From Mobilisporobacter senegalensis (lineage in GTDB: Bacteria > Bacillota > Clostridia > Lachnospirales > Lachnospiraceae): DNA of 64,000 nucleotides. The position numbers and the translations under genes are program-made. The notes below the pieces were generated by a model. It had not been told where the DNA came from. It ran no database searches and worked only from the letters and a program-made list of their open reading frames with translations. Where the stretch lies: positions 61,564 to 125,563 of the forward strand of contig NZ_RJVG01000012.1 of NCBI RefSeq assembly GCF_003752155.1, in the 5' to 3' direction. This document shows positions 16,367-25,099 of the stretch, piece after piece (position 1 is the first letter of the stretch; each line of letters starts with the position of its first letter).

Positions 16367-17779
16367 TCATTCTTCATAACATATAATAGGGATTCCTTCT
16401 TCTATGTTCTCAAATATTGTTTTTGCTAAATATAATGGAGCATTCACACATCCGTGAGTTCCATTTCTTTTATAAATTTCTCCTCCAAAAGAACGTCTCC
16501 AAAGGGCATCATGGATCCCTATATTTCCATAGAAAGGCATCCAATAGTTTACTTTCACCTGGTAATTGGGTCCGATCAGCATTACACCTCTTTGCTTATA
16601 ATTGAGCATATAAGTTCCAACTACAGTAGAATTTCCCCTGCCTGGATTTCCTGTTACCACAGGTCCTCTTGTAATCAGTTTTCCATCTTTATAGAACCAT
16701 AAATGCTGCCTTGTAATATTAATTTCTACATAAGTGCTGCCTATTTCGTCTTCTCCTCTGGATAAAGCTTTTTGGATATATACAGGTTCTTTTTCAAGGA
16801 CTTTACCATGTTCTATATCTTCCAGTAATGATATTGTTTCTACATCCTGATTCATTTTCCAACCGTAAAGTCCACCTGTAACTTCTATTATTTTACCCGT
16901 AGATGTTTTAAAATTTCTTGTGATTCCAACAGTATCATATTTTTTACTTAACCCTTTAATATAATTTTTCACTGCCGCTTTACTTAGTACCACCTCTAAA
17001 TTTTCATCAACACCAATCCATCTGCTTATTATTTTTCCATCTAATATTTCTTTTTCATCTCCAAATATGTAAGTAATATTTGCGGATACATATTTATTTA
17101 ATGAATTTTGGGTTTTATGAGTTTTTTCAGAATCTAAAGTATAGTCCGGATTTTCATAACAATGATTTTCATCGAAATCCAATTCCATTTTTCCTTTTAA
17201 TATATACAACTTTATATTCTTCTTTAATTTGTCTTTGATTATTTTATTTCCATATACTTCTTTTACTATCTCATAAGAACCGTTCGAATACCTAAAACCT
17301 ACATTTCTTGGTTTTACCGTATTGTTATTTAAACAATTTAACTGATCTAATTTCTTTTCTAAAAGTTCTTCCTCATAAGTAAATAACTCTTTTTGATAAT
17401 ATTTTTGCTTCTTGAACAAGGATTTTATCCATTGATAAGATTTTTGCATATGATAAATTCTGTTGATATTATTTTGTTCATTATATCTCATTCCTATTTC
17501 TTGTCCTGTTATTTTTTCAGTCCTGTCATTTCTCTCTATCAGACGCAGTTCATAGCTTTTTATATATTTTTTCATCATCTGCTCTGCATCAGCGTGTGTC
17601 TTTAATGAAACATCTACTTCATTTATTATTGTATTAAAAAAGAAATGATCTATAAAATATAATGAAGCTAATAAATATATTAATATAATAGAAAACATTA
17701 AAATAACAATTTTTTCTTTATTCTTATGTTTAAAAAGCTTTCTTATATTAATATTTTTTATATTGAGTGAAGCCCTCAT
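16367..17779 (-). CDS. L,D-transpeptidase (YkuD) with PG-binding-4 domain, membrane anchored
   Basis: A 470-residue cell-wall enzyme forming 3-3 cross-links or attaching proteins to peptidoglycan. A single N-terminal membrane helix lies at about residues 25-48. The middle region resembles the PG_binding_4 domain of clostridial L,D-transpeptidases, and the C-terminal YkuD domain carries IGIHDALW and the catalytic motif NGTHGCVNAP with the nucleophile near residue 444. The ATG at 17779 (GGTG at 8 nt) is preferred to the TTG at 17782. Monocistronic, with its own terminator. Confidence 0.9.
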   Translation of the reverse strand: MRASLNIKNINIRKLFKHKNKEKIVILMFSIILIYLLASLYFIDHFFFNTIINEVDVSLKTHADAEQMMKKYIKSYELRLIERNDRTEKITGQEIGMRYNEQNNINRIYHMQKSYQWIKSLFKKQKYYQKELFTYEEELLEKKLDQLNCLNNNTVKPRNVGFRYSNGSYEIVKEVYGNKIIKDKLKKNIKLYILKGKMELDFDENHCYENPDYTLDSEKTHKTQNSLNKYVSANITYIFGDEKEILDGKIISRWIGVDENLEVVLSKAAVKNYIKGLSKKYDTVGITRNFKTSTGKIIEVTGGLYGWKMNQDVETISLLEDIEHGKVLEKEPVYIQKALSRGEDEIGSTYVEINITRQHLWFYKDGKLITRGPVVTGNPGRGNSTVVGTYMLNYKQRGVMLIGPNYQVKVNYWMPFYGNIGIHDALWRRSFGGEIYKRNGTHGCVNAPLYLAKTIFENIEEGIPIICYEE

Positions 17780-17864
17780 CAAACATACACCATATTGAAT
17801 TCCTAGTAATTAATTTATCATATGTTTGTATTTGGGATTTTAAACCTTAATATACATAAAGCAT

Positions 17865-18869
17865 TTACTTTGCCAAACTCTCATAAATCTTAGTCAGATT
17901 AGCGGTCATTCGTTCCAGATATGTCATATCATCCTCGTTGTTCTCCATGGTATAGATTGTCTCCACTCCTGCCCCGATTTCATTTGCCAGTGTCTTAGAA
18001 ACTTCAGGACTTGCCATTTCCTCGGCAAAAATAGTCTTTACTTCATTCTCTTTACAGAATTCTACCAGTTCGGTAAGCTGCTTTGCACTTGGTTCCCCTT
18101 CTGCGAAAACATCTTCCACACTATTTTGTTCCAGACCAAAATCACGGCAGAGATAAGCAAAAGCAGCATGTCCCGTTACAAAAGTCTTTTTCTTTAGGGA
18201 CTGGAATTTCTCATTATATTCATTATAAAGGTTCTCTAACTGTGAAATATAATCATTACAGTTTTTCTCATAATAGTCTTTATTGTCAGGATCCGCCTTG
18301 ACCAACGCTTCCTTAATATTGATTACTTCAGTCTGGGCTCCTTTTAAGCTCAACCATAGATGAGGATCATATTTACCGTGATCATGTTCCTCTTCTTCAT
18401 GTTCATCCTCTTCTTCATGCTCTTCCTCTTCATGTTCTTCATTCGTGATGACATCAGCCCCTTCAGACGCTTCTATAACAATCAGTTTTTCATTATTTGC
18501 AGCTTTAACTGCTTCATCAGCCCAGGCTTCCATTCCCAGTCCATTATATACAAAAATCTCTGCTTCACTTAATTTGGCAAGATCTTGTGCTTTGGGTTCA
18601 AAATCATGAGGTTCGATTCCGTCAGATATAATCGTCTGAACCTCTACTTTATCCTTCCCCACAGCCTCTGCAAACTCCTTCAGTGCATTGAAGCTTACTG
18701 ATACTTTGACCTTCTTTTCATCTGTATTAACTTCCTTGTCTTCTGTATTAACTTCCTGCTTGTCTGCTGTATTAACTTCCTGACTATTTTTGTTACTGCA
18801 TCCATAAAAACTTATGGCAGCAACCAGACAGAATGATAGGATAACCCATTTTCTTAGCATTTTTAACAT
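17865..18869 (-). CDS. znuA: Zinc ABC transporter substrate-binding lipoprotein (ZnuA/AdcA-like)
   Basis: A lipoprotein of about 334 residues: signal peptide with lipobox FYGC, then a cluster A-I binding fold. A His/Glu-rich loop (repeated HEEEEHEEE, ending EHDHGKYDPHLW) is typical of zinc-specific members, and metal ligands in DPHLW, VTGHAAFAYL and FAEEMAS-like positions are visible. A short VNT-K repeat follows the lipid-anchored Cys. GGAGG at 18879-18883 fits the ATG at 18869 best; the open frame starts at 18899. Transcribed divergently from znuC-znuB, with shared operators between. Confidence 0.9.
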   Translation of the reverse strand: MLKMLRKWVILSFCLVAAISFYGCSNKNSQEVNTADKQEVNTEDKEVNTDEKKVKVSVSFNALKEFAEAVGKDKVEVQTIISDGIEPHDFEPKAQDLAKLSEAEIFVYNGLGMEAWADEAVKAANNEKLIVIEASEGADVITNEEHEEEEHEEEDEHEEEEHDHGKYDPHLWLSLKGAQTEVINIKEALVKADPDNKDYYEKNCNDYISQLENLYNEYNEKFQSLKKKTFVTGHAAFAYLCRDFGLEQNSVEDVFAEGEPSAKQLTELVEFCKENEVKTIFAEEMASPEVSKTLANEIGAGVETIYTMENNEDDMTYLERMTANLTKIYESLAK

Positions 18870-18895
18870 TTTCATCAACCTCCAAATTTCTACTT

Positions 18896-18975
18896 GCAAA
18901 CGATTCCCATTTACATGTATAATATATGATAGTGCATAAGGATATATTTGTCAAGTGCAAATGAAATGCATTTGC
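18896..18975. promoter_or_regulatory. Divergent zinc-locus control region with two 19-bp operator-like sites
   Basis: GCAAATG-AAATG-CATTTGC (18957-18975) is a 7-5-7 palindrome just upstream of znuC. A degenerate copy, GCAAACG-ATTCC-CATTTAC (18896-18914), lies beside znuA. Placement next to both divergent starts suggests binding by a zinc-responsive Fur-family (Zur) repressor. Regulator identity is inference. Confidence 0.55.
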
Positions 18976-19016
18976 GATAATAATATTTTTAATTTATAGC
19001 CAGAAAGGGTGTTTTT

Positions 19017-19694
19017 ATGATTAAGGCAGACAACTTATTCTTTTCTTATACAGGATTGCCACCATATGTGTTGAATGGCATTGATCTTGATATAAAAGAT
19101 GGTGAATATATTTCGGTAGTAGGTGAAAATGGAAGTGGGAAAACCACTCTGATGCGGCTGATACTAAAATTTATAAAACCTACAAAAGGGGATCTTATAT
19201 CTCACTCCAACAGAATTGGATATGTTCCCCAAAAAAATGATTTTTCCAATTCTAATTTTCCCATTACGGTTTATGAAACACTGAATTCCTATCGTAAATT
19301 ATTGAAAATCAAAAATAAAAAGGTGATACTGGGAAGCCTTGAACAAGTGGGAATGTCAGACTTTACGGCGTCATTGATGGGCAGTCTGTCCGGTGGTCAG
19401 ACTCAAAAGATACTGATTGCAAGGGCACTGATGGGAGATCCTGATCTGCTGATTCTGGATGAACCCTCTACGGGAGTGGATGTTAACAGTCAAAAAGAAA
19501 TTTATGGATTCCTCAAAGAAATCAATCGAAAAAAAGGAATTACCATCGTTTCTGTTGAGCACAATCTGGAGGCCGCCATTTCCAATTCCACATTGATTTA
19601 TCATCTGACAGCCGGGCAGGGCCATCTTTGTACTCCCGAGCAGTATACAAATGAATATTTAAAAAACAACAGAAAGGACGATAGCAATGTTTAA
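19017..19694 (+). CDS. znuC: Zinc ABC transporter ATPase (ZnuC-like)
   Basis: A 225-residue ABC ATPase with Walker A GENGSGKTT, signature LSGGQTQK, Walker B LLILDEPSTGVD and an EHN switch histidine. Length and context match metal-family (ZnuC/MntB) ATPases. It overlaps the permease gene by 8 nt and lies divergently from the ZnuA-like lipoprotein with a likely shared operator, so these three are expected to form one importer. Confidence 0.9.
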   Translation: MIKADNLFFSYTGLPPYVLNGIDLDIKDGEYISVVGENGSGKTTLMRLILKFIKPTKGDLISHSNRIGYVPQKNDFSNSNFPITVYETLNSYRKLLKIKNKKVILGSLEQVGMSDFTASLMGSLSGGQTQKILIARALMGDPDLLILDEPSTGVDVNSQKEIYGFLKEINRKKGITIVSVEHNLEAAISNSTLIYHLTAGQGHLCTPEQYTNEYLKNNRKDDSNV

Positions 19695-20505
19695 TTATAC
19701 TTTTATGCAGAATGCCATTTTTGTTTCTATATTTATTTCCATTTTATGTCCATGCATCGGCATCTTTCTGGTCCTCCGCCGCTACTCCATGATAGGGGAT
19801 ACCTTATCTCATGCTTCCCTTGCCGGAATCACAATGGGGCTTTTATATAAGCAGAATCCTATACTTGGTGCATTTATCTTTACCTCTATTTGTGGTGCCC
19901 TGATCGAATTTTTACGGAGCTATTTTAAGAAGTACACTGATCTGATCCTTACCATTGTTCTTTCCTTAAGTGTAGGTACTGCCATTACTATCATCAGTTC
20001 TGGAAAACTTAATGCAAATGCGGATTCTTTTATGTTTGGAAGTATCCTGACCGTAACAAAATTCGATATGGTCATGGTGTTGATCTTAAGTGTAATTTCT
20101 GTTTTGACACTTATTCTTCTTTACCATCAAATGGTTTATATCGCATATGATGAGGAAGCTGCTAAAGTAGCCGGGGTAAAAGTGAAACTGATCAATTATG
20201 TTTTCTCCATTCTTGTGGCTTCTGCAATATCTGTCTCAATAAGAATTGTAGGTGTGCTGGTGCTTAGTTCAATGATTGCACTTCCCGTTGCCACAGCTCT
20301 TCAGCTTGGAAAGGGATTTAAACTTACTTTGATATTCTCAATTGTCTTTAGTGTAATAGATATCATGCTGGGATTGTTTATCTCATATTATCTTAATGTA
20401 GCTCCAGGTGGATTTACAGCCCTTGTTTCCGTTGCTGTTCTCCTTCTGGTTCTCATAGGCAAAAAGCTGGAAGCAAGTATCCGCATTGCACGCCATAATA
20501 ACTAA
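19687..20505 (+). CDS. znuB: Zinc ABC transporter permease (ZnuB-like)
   Basis: A 272-residue ABC-3 family permease with about eight membrane helices and the family's GDTLSHASLAGITMG and GVLVLSSMIALPVATA motifs, the latter near the ATPase-contact loop. Its first codons overlap the end of the ATPase gene. With the neighbouring ATPase and lipoprotein it makes a complete high-affinity zinc importer. Confidence 0.9.
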   Translation: MFNYTFMQNAIFVSIFISILCPCIGIFLVLRRYSMIGDTLSHASLAGITMGLLYKQNPILGAFIFTSICGALIEFLRSYFKKYTDLILTIVLSLSVGTAITIISSGKLNANADSFMFGSILTVTKFDMVMVLILSVISVLTLILLYHQMVYIAYDEEAAKVAGVKVKLINYVFSILVASAISVSIRIVGVLVLSSMIALPVATALQLGKGFKLTLIFSIVFSVIDIMLGLFISYYLNVAPGGFTALVSVAVLLLVLIGKKLEASIRIARHNN

Positions 20506-20603
20506 GAATAATACCTGTTGTCATATCATATATAAAACTTGAAGATACAAAAAATAATATAAAATAAATCTATTTAAAATATTAACATCTAAGGAGGATT
20601 TTA

Positions 20604-21638
20604 ATGAATACCGAAATATATATAATTTCAGGCTTTTTAGGAGCCGGAAAGACTACATTGATTCAAAAGCTGCTGAAAGAAGCTTTTATAAAAGATAAGG
20701 TTGTCCTGATTGAAAATGACTTTGGTGAGATAAGCGTCGATGCTGCCATACTAAAATCCAGCGGTATCCAGGTGAAAGAAATAAATTCTGGATGTATTTG
20801 CTGCAGTTTATCAGGTGATTTCGTAAAAGCGCTGAAAGAACTCCTAAAGCGCTTCCAGCCAGATAAAATCATTATAGAACCTTCTGGTGTAGGTAAACTT
20901 TCAGACATTATGAAAGCTTGTCTGGATCCATCTATTGAACCTCTTGCAAAAGTAAAGTTACGGCTCACAGTTGCGGATGTAAAACGCTGTAAAATGTATC
21001 TTGATAATTTTGGAGAATTTTTTGAAGATCAGATTCAAAATGCCGATACTATTTTATTAAGCCGAACTGAAAATTTCCCTGACAAGGTAAAGGACGCATA
21101 CGAACTGGTGAAAAGTCTCAATGATCACGCTCTTATCCTTTCAAAGCCTTGGGACCAGATCACATCGGATGAGATTCTGTATCCCGATATGATGCATTCT
21201 ACATATGGAAAACATAAGGTTCTCTCCCATGAACACAGGTATCATCATGAGCTTCATGAGCATAAAGAAGACTGTCACTGTGGCCATCACGGTTCTCATG
21301 ACCATGAGGAGGGTTGTCACTGCAGCCATCATGACCATGAGAACAAATGTGGGCATAATCATTCGGCAAAAGATATTTTTGATACGATTACCATCCAGAC
21401 AACCCGGACATTTAATATGGAAGATTTAAAGACCGTGATTTTAAATATGGAACAGAAAGCTCATGGAACGATTCTGAGAGTAAAGGGTATCGTTCAAGGT
21501 ACAAATGGATATATAAACCTTCAATATCTCCCGGGAGACATACAGATCACCAGATCTGCTGTCCATGGTGATATGATCTGCATCATAGGCCGGAACCTGA
21601 ACCAACAGGAATTGATTGGCCTTTTTAATGGGAAGTGA
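20604..21638 (+). CDS. COG0523/CobW-family zinc metallochaperone GTPase, His-rich
   Basis: A 344-residue G3E GTPase. Walker A GFLGAGKTT spans residues 10-18, and the COG0523 metal motif CICC is at 64-67. EPSGVGKLSD is the switch region and a CobW C-terminal domain follows about residue 260. A remarkable linker (about residues 205-255) contains more than fifteen His and several Cys (CHCGHHGSHDHEEGCHC), a likely zinc-binding store. It has an AGGAGG ribosome binding site and lies 98 nt after znuB in the zinc locus. A ZigA/YciC-like role in delivering zinc under starvation is the best inference. Confidence 0.9.
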   Translation: MNTEIYIISGFLGAGKTTLIQKLLKEAFIKDKVVLIENDFGEISVDAAILKSSGIQVKEINSGCICCSLSGDFVKALKELLKRFQPDKIIIEPSGVGKLSDIMKACLDPSIEPLAKVKLRLTVADVKRCKMYLDNFGEFFEDQIQNADTILLSRTENFPDKVKDAYELVKSLNDHALILSKPWDQITSDEILYPDMMHSTYGKHKVLSHEHRYHHELHEHKEDCHCGHHGSHDHEEGCHCSHHDHENKCGHNHSAKDIFDTITIQTTRTFNMEDLKTVILNMEQKAHGTILRVKGIVQGTNGYINLQYLPGDIQITRSAVHGDMICIIGRNLNQQELIGLFNGK

Positions 21639-21642
21639 TATT

Positions 21643-23217
21643 ATGAAAATACCTGTATATGTTGTAACCGGTTTTTTAGATGGAGGAAAAACAACATTTC
21701 TAAACAACCTGCTAAATAAAAAAGACTGGAAAGAAATAAGCATTCTCGTAATCCAGTTTGAAAGCGGAGAAGAGGACTTCCATGGCCGGCATAATAATTG
21801 TCATAAGATTTCCTTTCCTAAAAAGACTTTAGAACAGCAGCAAAAGCAAATAATAGATGAAATCCTTCAAAATATACAAGAACATGAACCTGATGAAATC
21901 TGGATTGAATGGAATGGTGTTGTTCCTTTTTCTCAGTTACAATTGTTGTTTCTCAATTCCCCTTTGCACAGGCTGTGTAAAATTCAAAAAGTTCTTCACA
22001 TTGCTGATGCTGAAAAGATAGAAAATATACTTGGCAGAACGGGCAGTGCTCTGCCTGAACAAATTGCAAACAGCGATTTTGCCGTGATCCGGGGTGCTCG
22101 CTCAAAGACTGCTTATAAGCGGATCCGCCGGGTCATGGGTGGAATAAATCCTGGTATCAACCTGTATGAAGCCCGGGCCTACAATGATTTATATAAACAG
22201 CTTTTTTCAGGAAAAGGACACCCTGTCAATGTATTTTTTCAGGTGACTGTCCTGATAATTGCTTTGTACTTTATTGTCAAACCGGCTATGGATGCACTGA
22301 AAATCCCAACCAATACCATTATCAACGTATTTTTAGGCATCATACTTCAGGCCGTTCCATTTTTATTGATTGGTGTACTGCTCTCCTCTGCAATTCAGAT
22401 TTTTATTCCGAAAGAAACAATTGAACGCAGATTTCCCAAATCAATTGGTTTAGGAATGCTGGTGGCAATTTTAGGCGGCTTTTGCCTTCCTGTCTGTGAC
22501 TGTGCATCCATCCCTATTTTTAGAAGTCTAGTAAAAAAAGGAATACCACTCCCGGTTGCCATTACCTTTATGACAGCTACACCGGTAATCAATCCGGTAG
22601 TAATTTTATCCACTTATTACGCCTTTGGCGGCAACATGGCAATTGTGATTAATCGTATTTGCTTTGGTATTATAGTTTCTGTTCTTATCGGTCTTACCTT
22701 TGCAAATTCTTCAGCCCAAAGCCATGTATTAACGGGGGGCGCTCTTGACAGGCTTATGTGCAGCTGCGGTTGTTATGAAGATGCTGAATCAGTCACCACT
22801 TTCACTGGAAAGATAGGATTGTTTTTACGTCATTCACAAGCGGAATTCTTCAGTGTCGGAAAATATCTTGTGATTGGAACCTTTATTTCTTCCATCTTTC
22901 AGACAATTGGGACAGGAATCTTTACTTCATCCCAAAGCAGCGCAAATTTAGCACTTTCCATCTTTATTATGATGGTGATGGCTTTTGTCCTCTCCCTATG
23001 CTCATCATCGGATGCCGTGATTGCCCGCAGCTTCTCTAATCAATTTCCCATAGGCGCTATCATGGGATTCTTAGTCTTTGGTCCGATGATGGATATTAAA
23101 AATGTAATGATGCTCTCTTCTGGATTCTCAAAAGGTTTTATCGTTAAATTATTATTGAGGGCATTTATTATATGCTTTATCTTGGTCTTTTTGTTTTCCA
23201 GTTTAGGAGGGATATAA
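21643..23217 (+). CDS. Fusion of COG0523-like GTPase domain and DUF318/ArsP-type permease
   Basis: A 524-residue two-part protein. Residues 1 to about 185 resemble a reduced G3E GTPase: P-loop TGFLDGGKTTFLN at 9-21 and EWNGVVPFSQL at the switch position, but no CxCC motif and no CobW C-terminal domain. From about residue 190 it becomes a polytopic permease of the PF03773 (YraQ/ArsP) type, with GGFCLPVCDCASIPIFRSL and MTATPVINPVVIL. The ATG at 21643 follows GGGAAGTG and lies 4 nt after the previous stop; the open frame reaches TTG 21616. It is next to a TIGR03943 gene, the usual permease partner. Confidence 0.88.
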   Translation: MKIPVYVVTGFLDGGKTTFLNNLLNKKDWKEISILVIQFESGEEDFHGRHNNCHKISFPKKTLEQQQKQIIDEILQNIQEHEPDEIWIEWNGVVPFSQLQLLFLNSPLHRLCKIQKVLHIADAEKIENILGRTGSALPEQIANSDFAVIRGARSKTAYKRIRRVMGGINPGINLYEARAYNDLYKQLFSGKGHPVNVFFQVTVLIIALYFIVKPAMDALKIPTNTIINVFLGIILQAVPFLLIGVLLSSAIQIFIPKETIERRFPKSIGLGMLVAILGGFCLPVCDCASIPIFRSLVKKGIPLPVAITFMTATPVINPVVILSTYYAFGGNMAIVINRICFGIIVSVLIGLTFANSSAQSHVLTGGALDRLMCSCGCYEDAESVTTFTGKIGLFLRHSQAEFFSVGKYLVIGTFISSIFQTIGTGIFTSSQSSANLALSIFIMMVMAFVLSLCSSSDAVIARSFSNQFPIGAIMGFLVFGPMMDIKNVMMLSSGFSKGFIVKLLLRAFIICFILVFLFSSLGGI

Positions 23218-23218
23218 T

Positions 23219-24064
23219 ATGCAGGCAAAAACGTTTAATCCTCAGGTTTTTTTAGAATTCATCTGCTACCTGGCTTTTGGAGGGCTAATGTATTATTTGG
23301 TAAGCAGTGGGAAATATCTTAACTATGTCACTCCCAGAATGAAACCCTATCTTTACTTCACCGGAGTGGTAATGGCCATATGGGCCTGTACAGGGCTTTT
23401 TAGACTGTTCCGACCACAGCATAAGATACGTTCTGCCCATTGCTTTGTACTTACGATTCCTGTTCTATTTCTATTGCTCCCCCATGGTCCTCTAAGCACT
23501 GCTGATCTTTCTTCTAATTATGTGGGCGGAAATGCATTGACTGGTGTCACAAGCAATACTGGCTCTGCAGACGATCCTTCTAATTCCATAGATACTTCTA
23601 TTCCTGAAGAAGAATATGATGCACTGGAGGAAGAATATGAGGTGCCGGAGGAAGAATATTCTGCTATTCTGCCCGGTCTGGATGAAGAAAATAAAACAAT
23701 CACAGTATCAGACGATACCTTTGGCATGTGGCTTTCCGAGATATATGTAAACATGCCCAGATTTGAAGGATACAAAATTACAATGACAGGTTTTGTTTTT
23801 AAAGACGTGGACAGCTTCAAAGAAGATGAATTTGTACCTGCCCGTCTGGCGATGTCCTGCTGTGTCGCAGATTTAGCCCCTACCGGGCTGCTCTGCAAAT
23901 ATGACAAAGCTTCGGAGCTCAAAACAGATTCATGGGTGAAAGTAGAAGGTACTCTCCATATTGTAAAATGTCAGTATAATGACATTGAATACGATGATCC
24001 CCAAATCTTTGTAACAAAGATCACACCAGCCGAAGAAGTAGAAGGCTACGTCTATCCATATTAG
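23219..24064 (+). CDS. TIGR03943/DUF1980-like putative permease subunit
   Basis: A 281-residue protein. Two to three N-terminal membrane helices are followed by an extracytoplasmic acidic linker with repeated EEEY units (PEEEYDALEEEYEVPEEEYSA). The C-terminal domain carries MTGFVFKDVDSF, ARLAMSCCVADLAPTGLLC and VKVEGTL, the conserved core of TIGR03943 (B. subtilis YcgQ type). Members regularly sit beside a PF03773 permease, as here (1-nt gap, AGGAGGG ribosome binding site). The pair probably transports a metal or metal-linked compound. The substrate is unproven. Confidence 0.87.
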   Translation: MQAKTFNPQVFLEFICYLAFGGLMYYLVSSGKYLNYVTPRMKPYLYFTGVVMAIWACTGLFRLFRPQHKIRSAHCFVLTIPVLFLLLPHGPLSTADLSSNYVGGNALTGVTSNTGSADDPSNSIDTSIPEEEYDALEEEYEVPEEEYSAILPGLDEENKTITVSDDTFGMWLSEIYVNMPRFEGYKITMTGFVFKDVDSFKEDEFVPARLAMSCCVADLAPTGLLCKYDKASELKTDSWVKVEGTLHIVKCQYNDIEYDDPQIFVTKITPAEEVEGYVYPY

Positions 24065-24092
24065 TGATAGACGCAGCCTTCTATTTTTAAGG
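24050..24092 (+). terminator. Terminator overlapping the end of the TIGR03943 gene
   Basis: AGAAGGCTACGTCTATC pairs with GATAGACGCAGCCTTCT and a run of T follows. The stop codon lies in the loop, so the last codons form the ascending stem. It ends the zinc operon. Confidence 0.85.
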
Positions 24093-24183
24093 ATTACTTT
24101 TGTATGTCTCCTGCAATCCTTGCCATATTCTTTACTTATAATTTAGAAAAGGTTTTAGCTCCTTATAAATTGAATGATTATAT

Positions 24184-24510
24184 CTATTGTATATCCTTAT
24201 CTTTTAAAGCACTGGCGGTAGCATAAACTACCCGTAAATCATGTTGTGTACATATACTTAGGATTCGTTCAATTTTACCCAATAATTCCGCATCGCTGGG
24301 TTTTCTTTGAAAGAAAACGTCATCCACCGAGATGTTTAACGTAATCGCAAGATTATAAAGGAGCTCAACGGATGGCATTCTAGTACCTGCCTCAAGCTGT
24401 TTGATATGTACTGGTGAAATATCCAGCATTTCTGCCAGTTTTTCCTGTGTTATTTTATTTTCCATTCGGGCCTTCTTTATGGCAGCACCCAATTCTTTTC
24501 TGTTAAGCAT
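24184..24510 (-). CDS. Small XRE-family HTH protein
   Basis: A 108-residue protein with a complete HTH_3 domain in residues 5-60 (ITQEKLAEMLDISPVHIKQLEAGTRMPSVELLYNLA) and a short helical tail, KIERILSICTQHDLRVVYATASALK. This type is common as a standalone regulator in Clostridia. It is transcribed divergently from the pseudo-receiver/GGDEF pair, which it could control. Operators were not identified. Confidence 0.85.
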   Translation of the reverse strand: MLNRKELGAAIKKARMENKITQEKLAEMLDISPVHIKQLEAGTRMPSVELLYNLAITLNISVDDVFFQRKPSDAELLGKIERILSICTQHDLRVVYATASALKDKDIQ

Positions 24511-24658
24511 AATACTCCAAGCCTCCTTTATAGCAATCTTAAAGAATACAATTAGGGTTGAAAATAATCTAGAAGTATACTACAATATATTCTTATAAGA
24601 CATAGGAGAAGCTATCGCCTTATGCATAATGATAAATTTCAGAGAAAGGAAAAAACAG

Positions 24659-25099
24659 ATGATTAGTAATGATTTACATATTGCCCGAATAAGGGTACTG
24701 ATTATATCAGACCGCTTGATAGATCAAGCAAAAGAATTATCCAACTATCTAAACTCTGTGGGAATTCATGTCATAGGGTTGGTACAAACCAAGGAGCAGG
24801 CATTAGAATTGGCGGATCAAGCCATTGACTTTCTGATTGTTGCCGGATACTTAAAAAACCAACAGAACTACGAAATCATCAGTGAATACAGAAAACGAAA
24901 TAAGACTTTTATTGCTTTGCATTGGGCCATGCTGGATTCCCTGATTTATGGCTATTGTGCTAAATATAAAATCCCTCTAAAGTTTGAAAGAACCAGTCCC
25001 ATGTCTGATTTTGCAGCCTATCTGCACAAACATTGCCCCGTTCCCACAGTTACTCCTGATAAAATAAACCGGAAGGTTCCAGATAAAAATGAATTTTGA
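24659..25099 (+). CDS. Pseudo-receiver (REC-like) domain protein
   Basis: A 146-residue single-domain protein with an alternating beta-alpha pattern resembling response-regulator receivers (IARIRVLIISDRLIDQAKELSNYLNS at the start). At the position where the phosphoacceptor aspartate follows the third strand it reads DFLIVAGYL, so the acceptor seems absent. GAGAAAGGA fits the ATG at 24659; the open frame starts at 24629. It overlaps the GGDEF gene by 11 nt and is probably its partner. A phosphorylation-independent control role is inference. Confidence 0.6.
   Translation: MISNDLHIARIRVLIISDRLIDQAKELSNYLNSVGIHVIGLVQTKEQALELADQAIDFLIVAGYLKNQQNYEIISEYRKRNKTFIALHWAMLDSLIYGYCAKYKIPLKFERTSPMSDFAAYLHKHCPVPTVTPDKINRKVPDKNEF

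Noticed and set aside
21141..21429. Met/Thr-rich frames on both strands over the His-rich linker
   Set aside because: They are out-of-frame readings of the repetitive CAT/CAC codons of the COG0523 linker.
23518..23922. 134-codon minus-strand frame, Ser-rich
   Set aside because: The Ser-rich composition is the antisense of the acidic EEEY linker in the TIGR03943 gene. No ribosome binding site.
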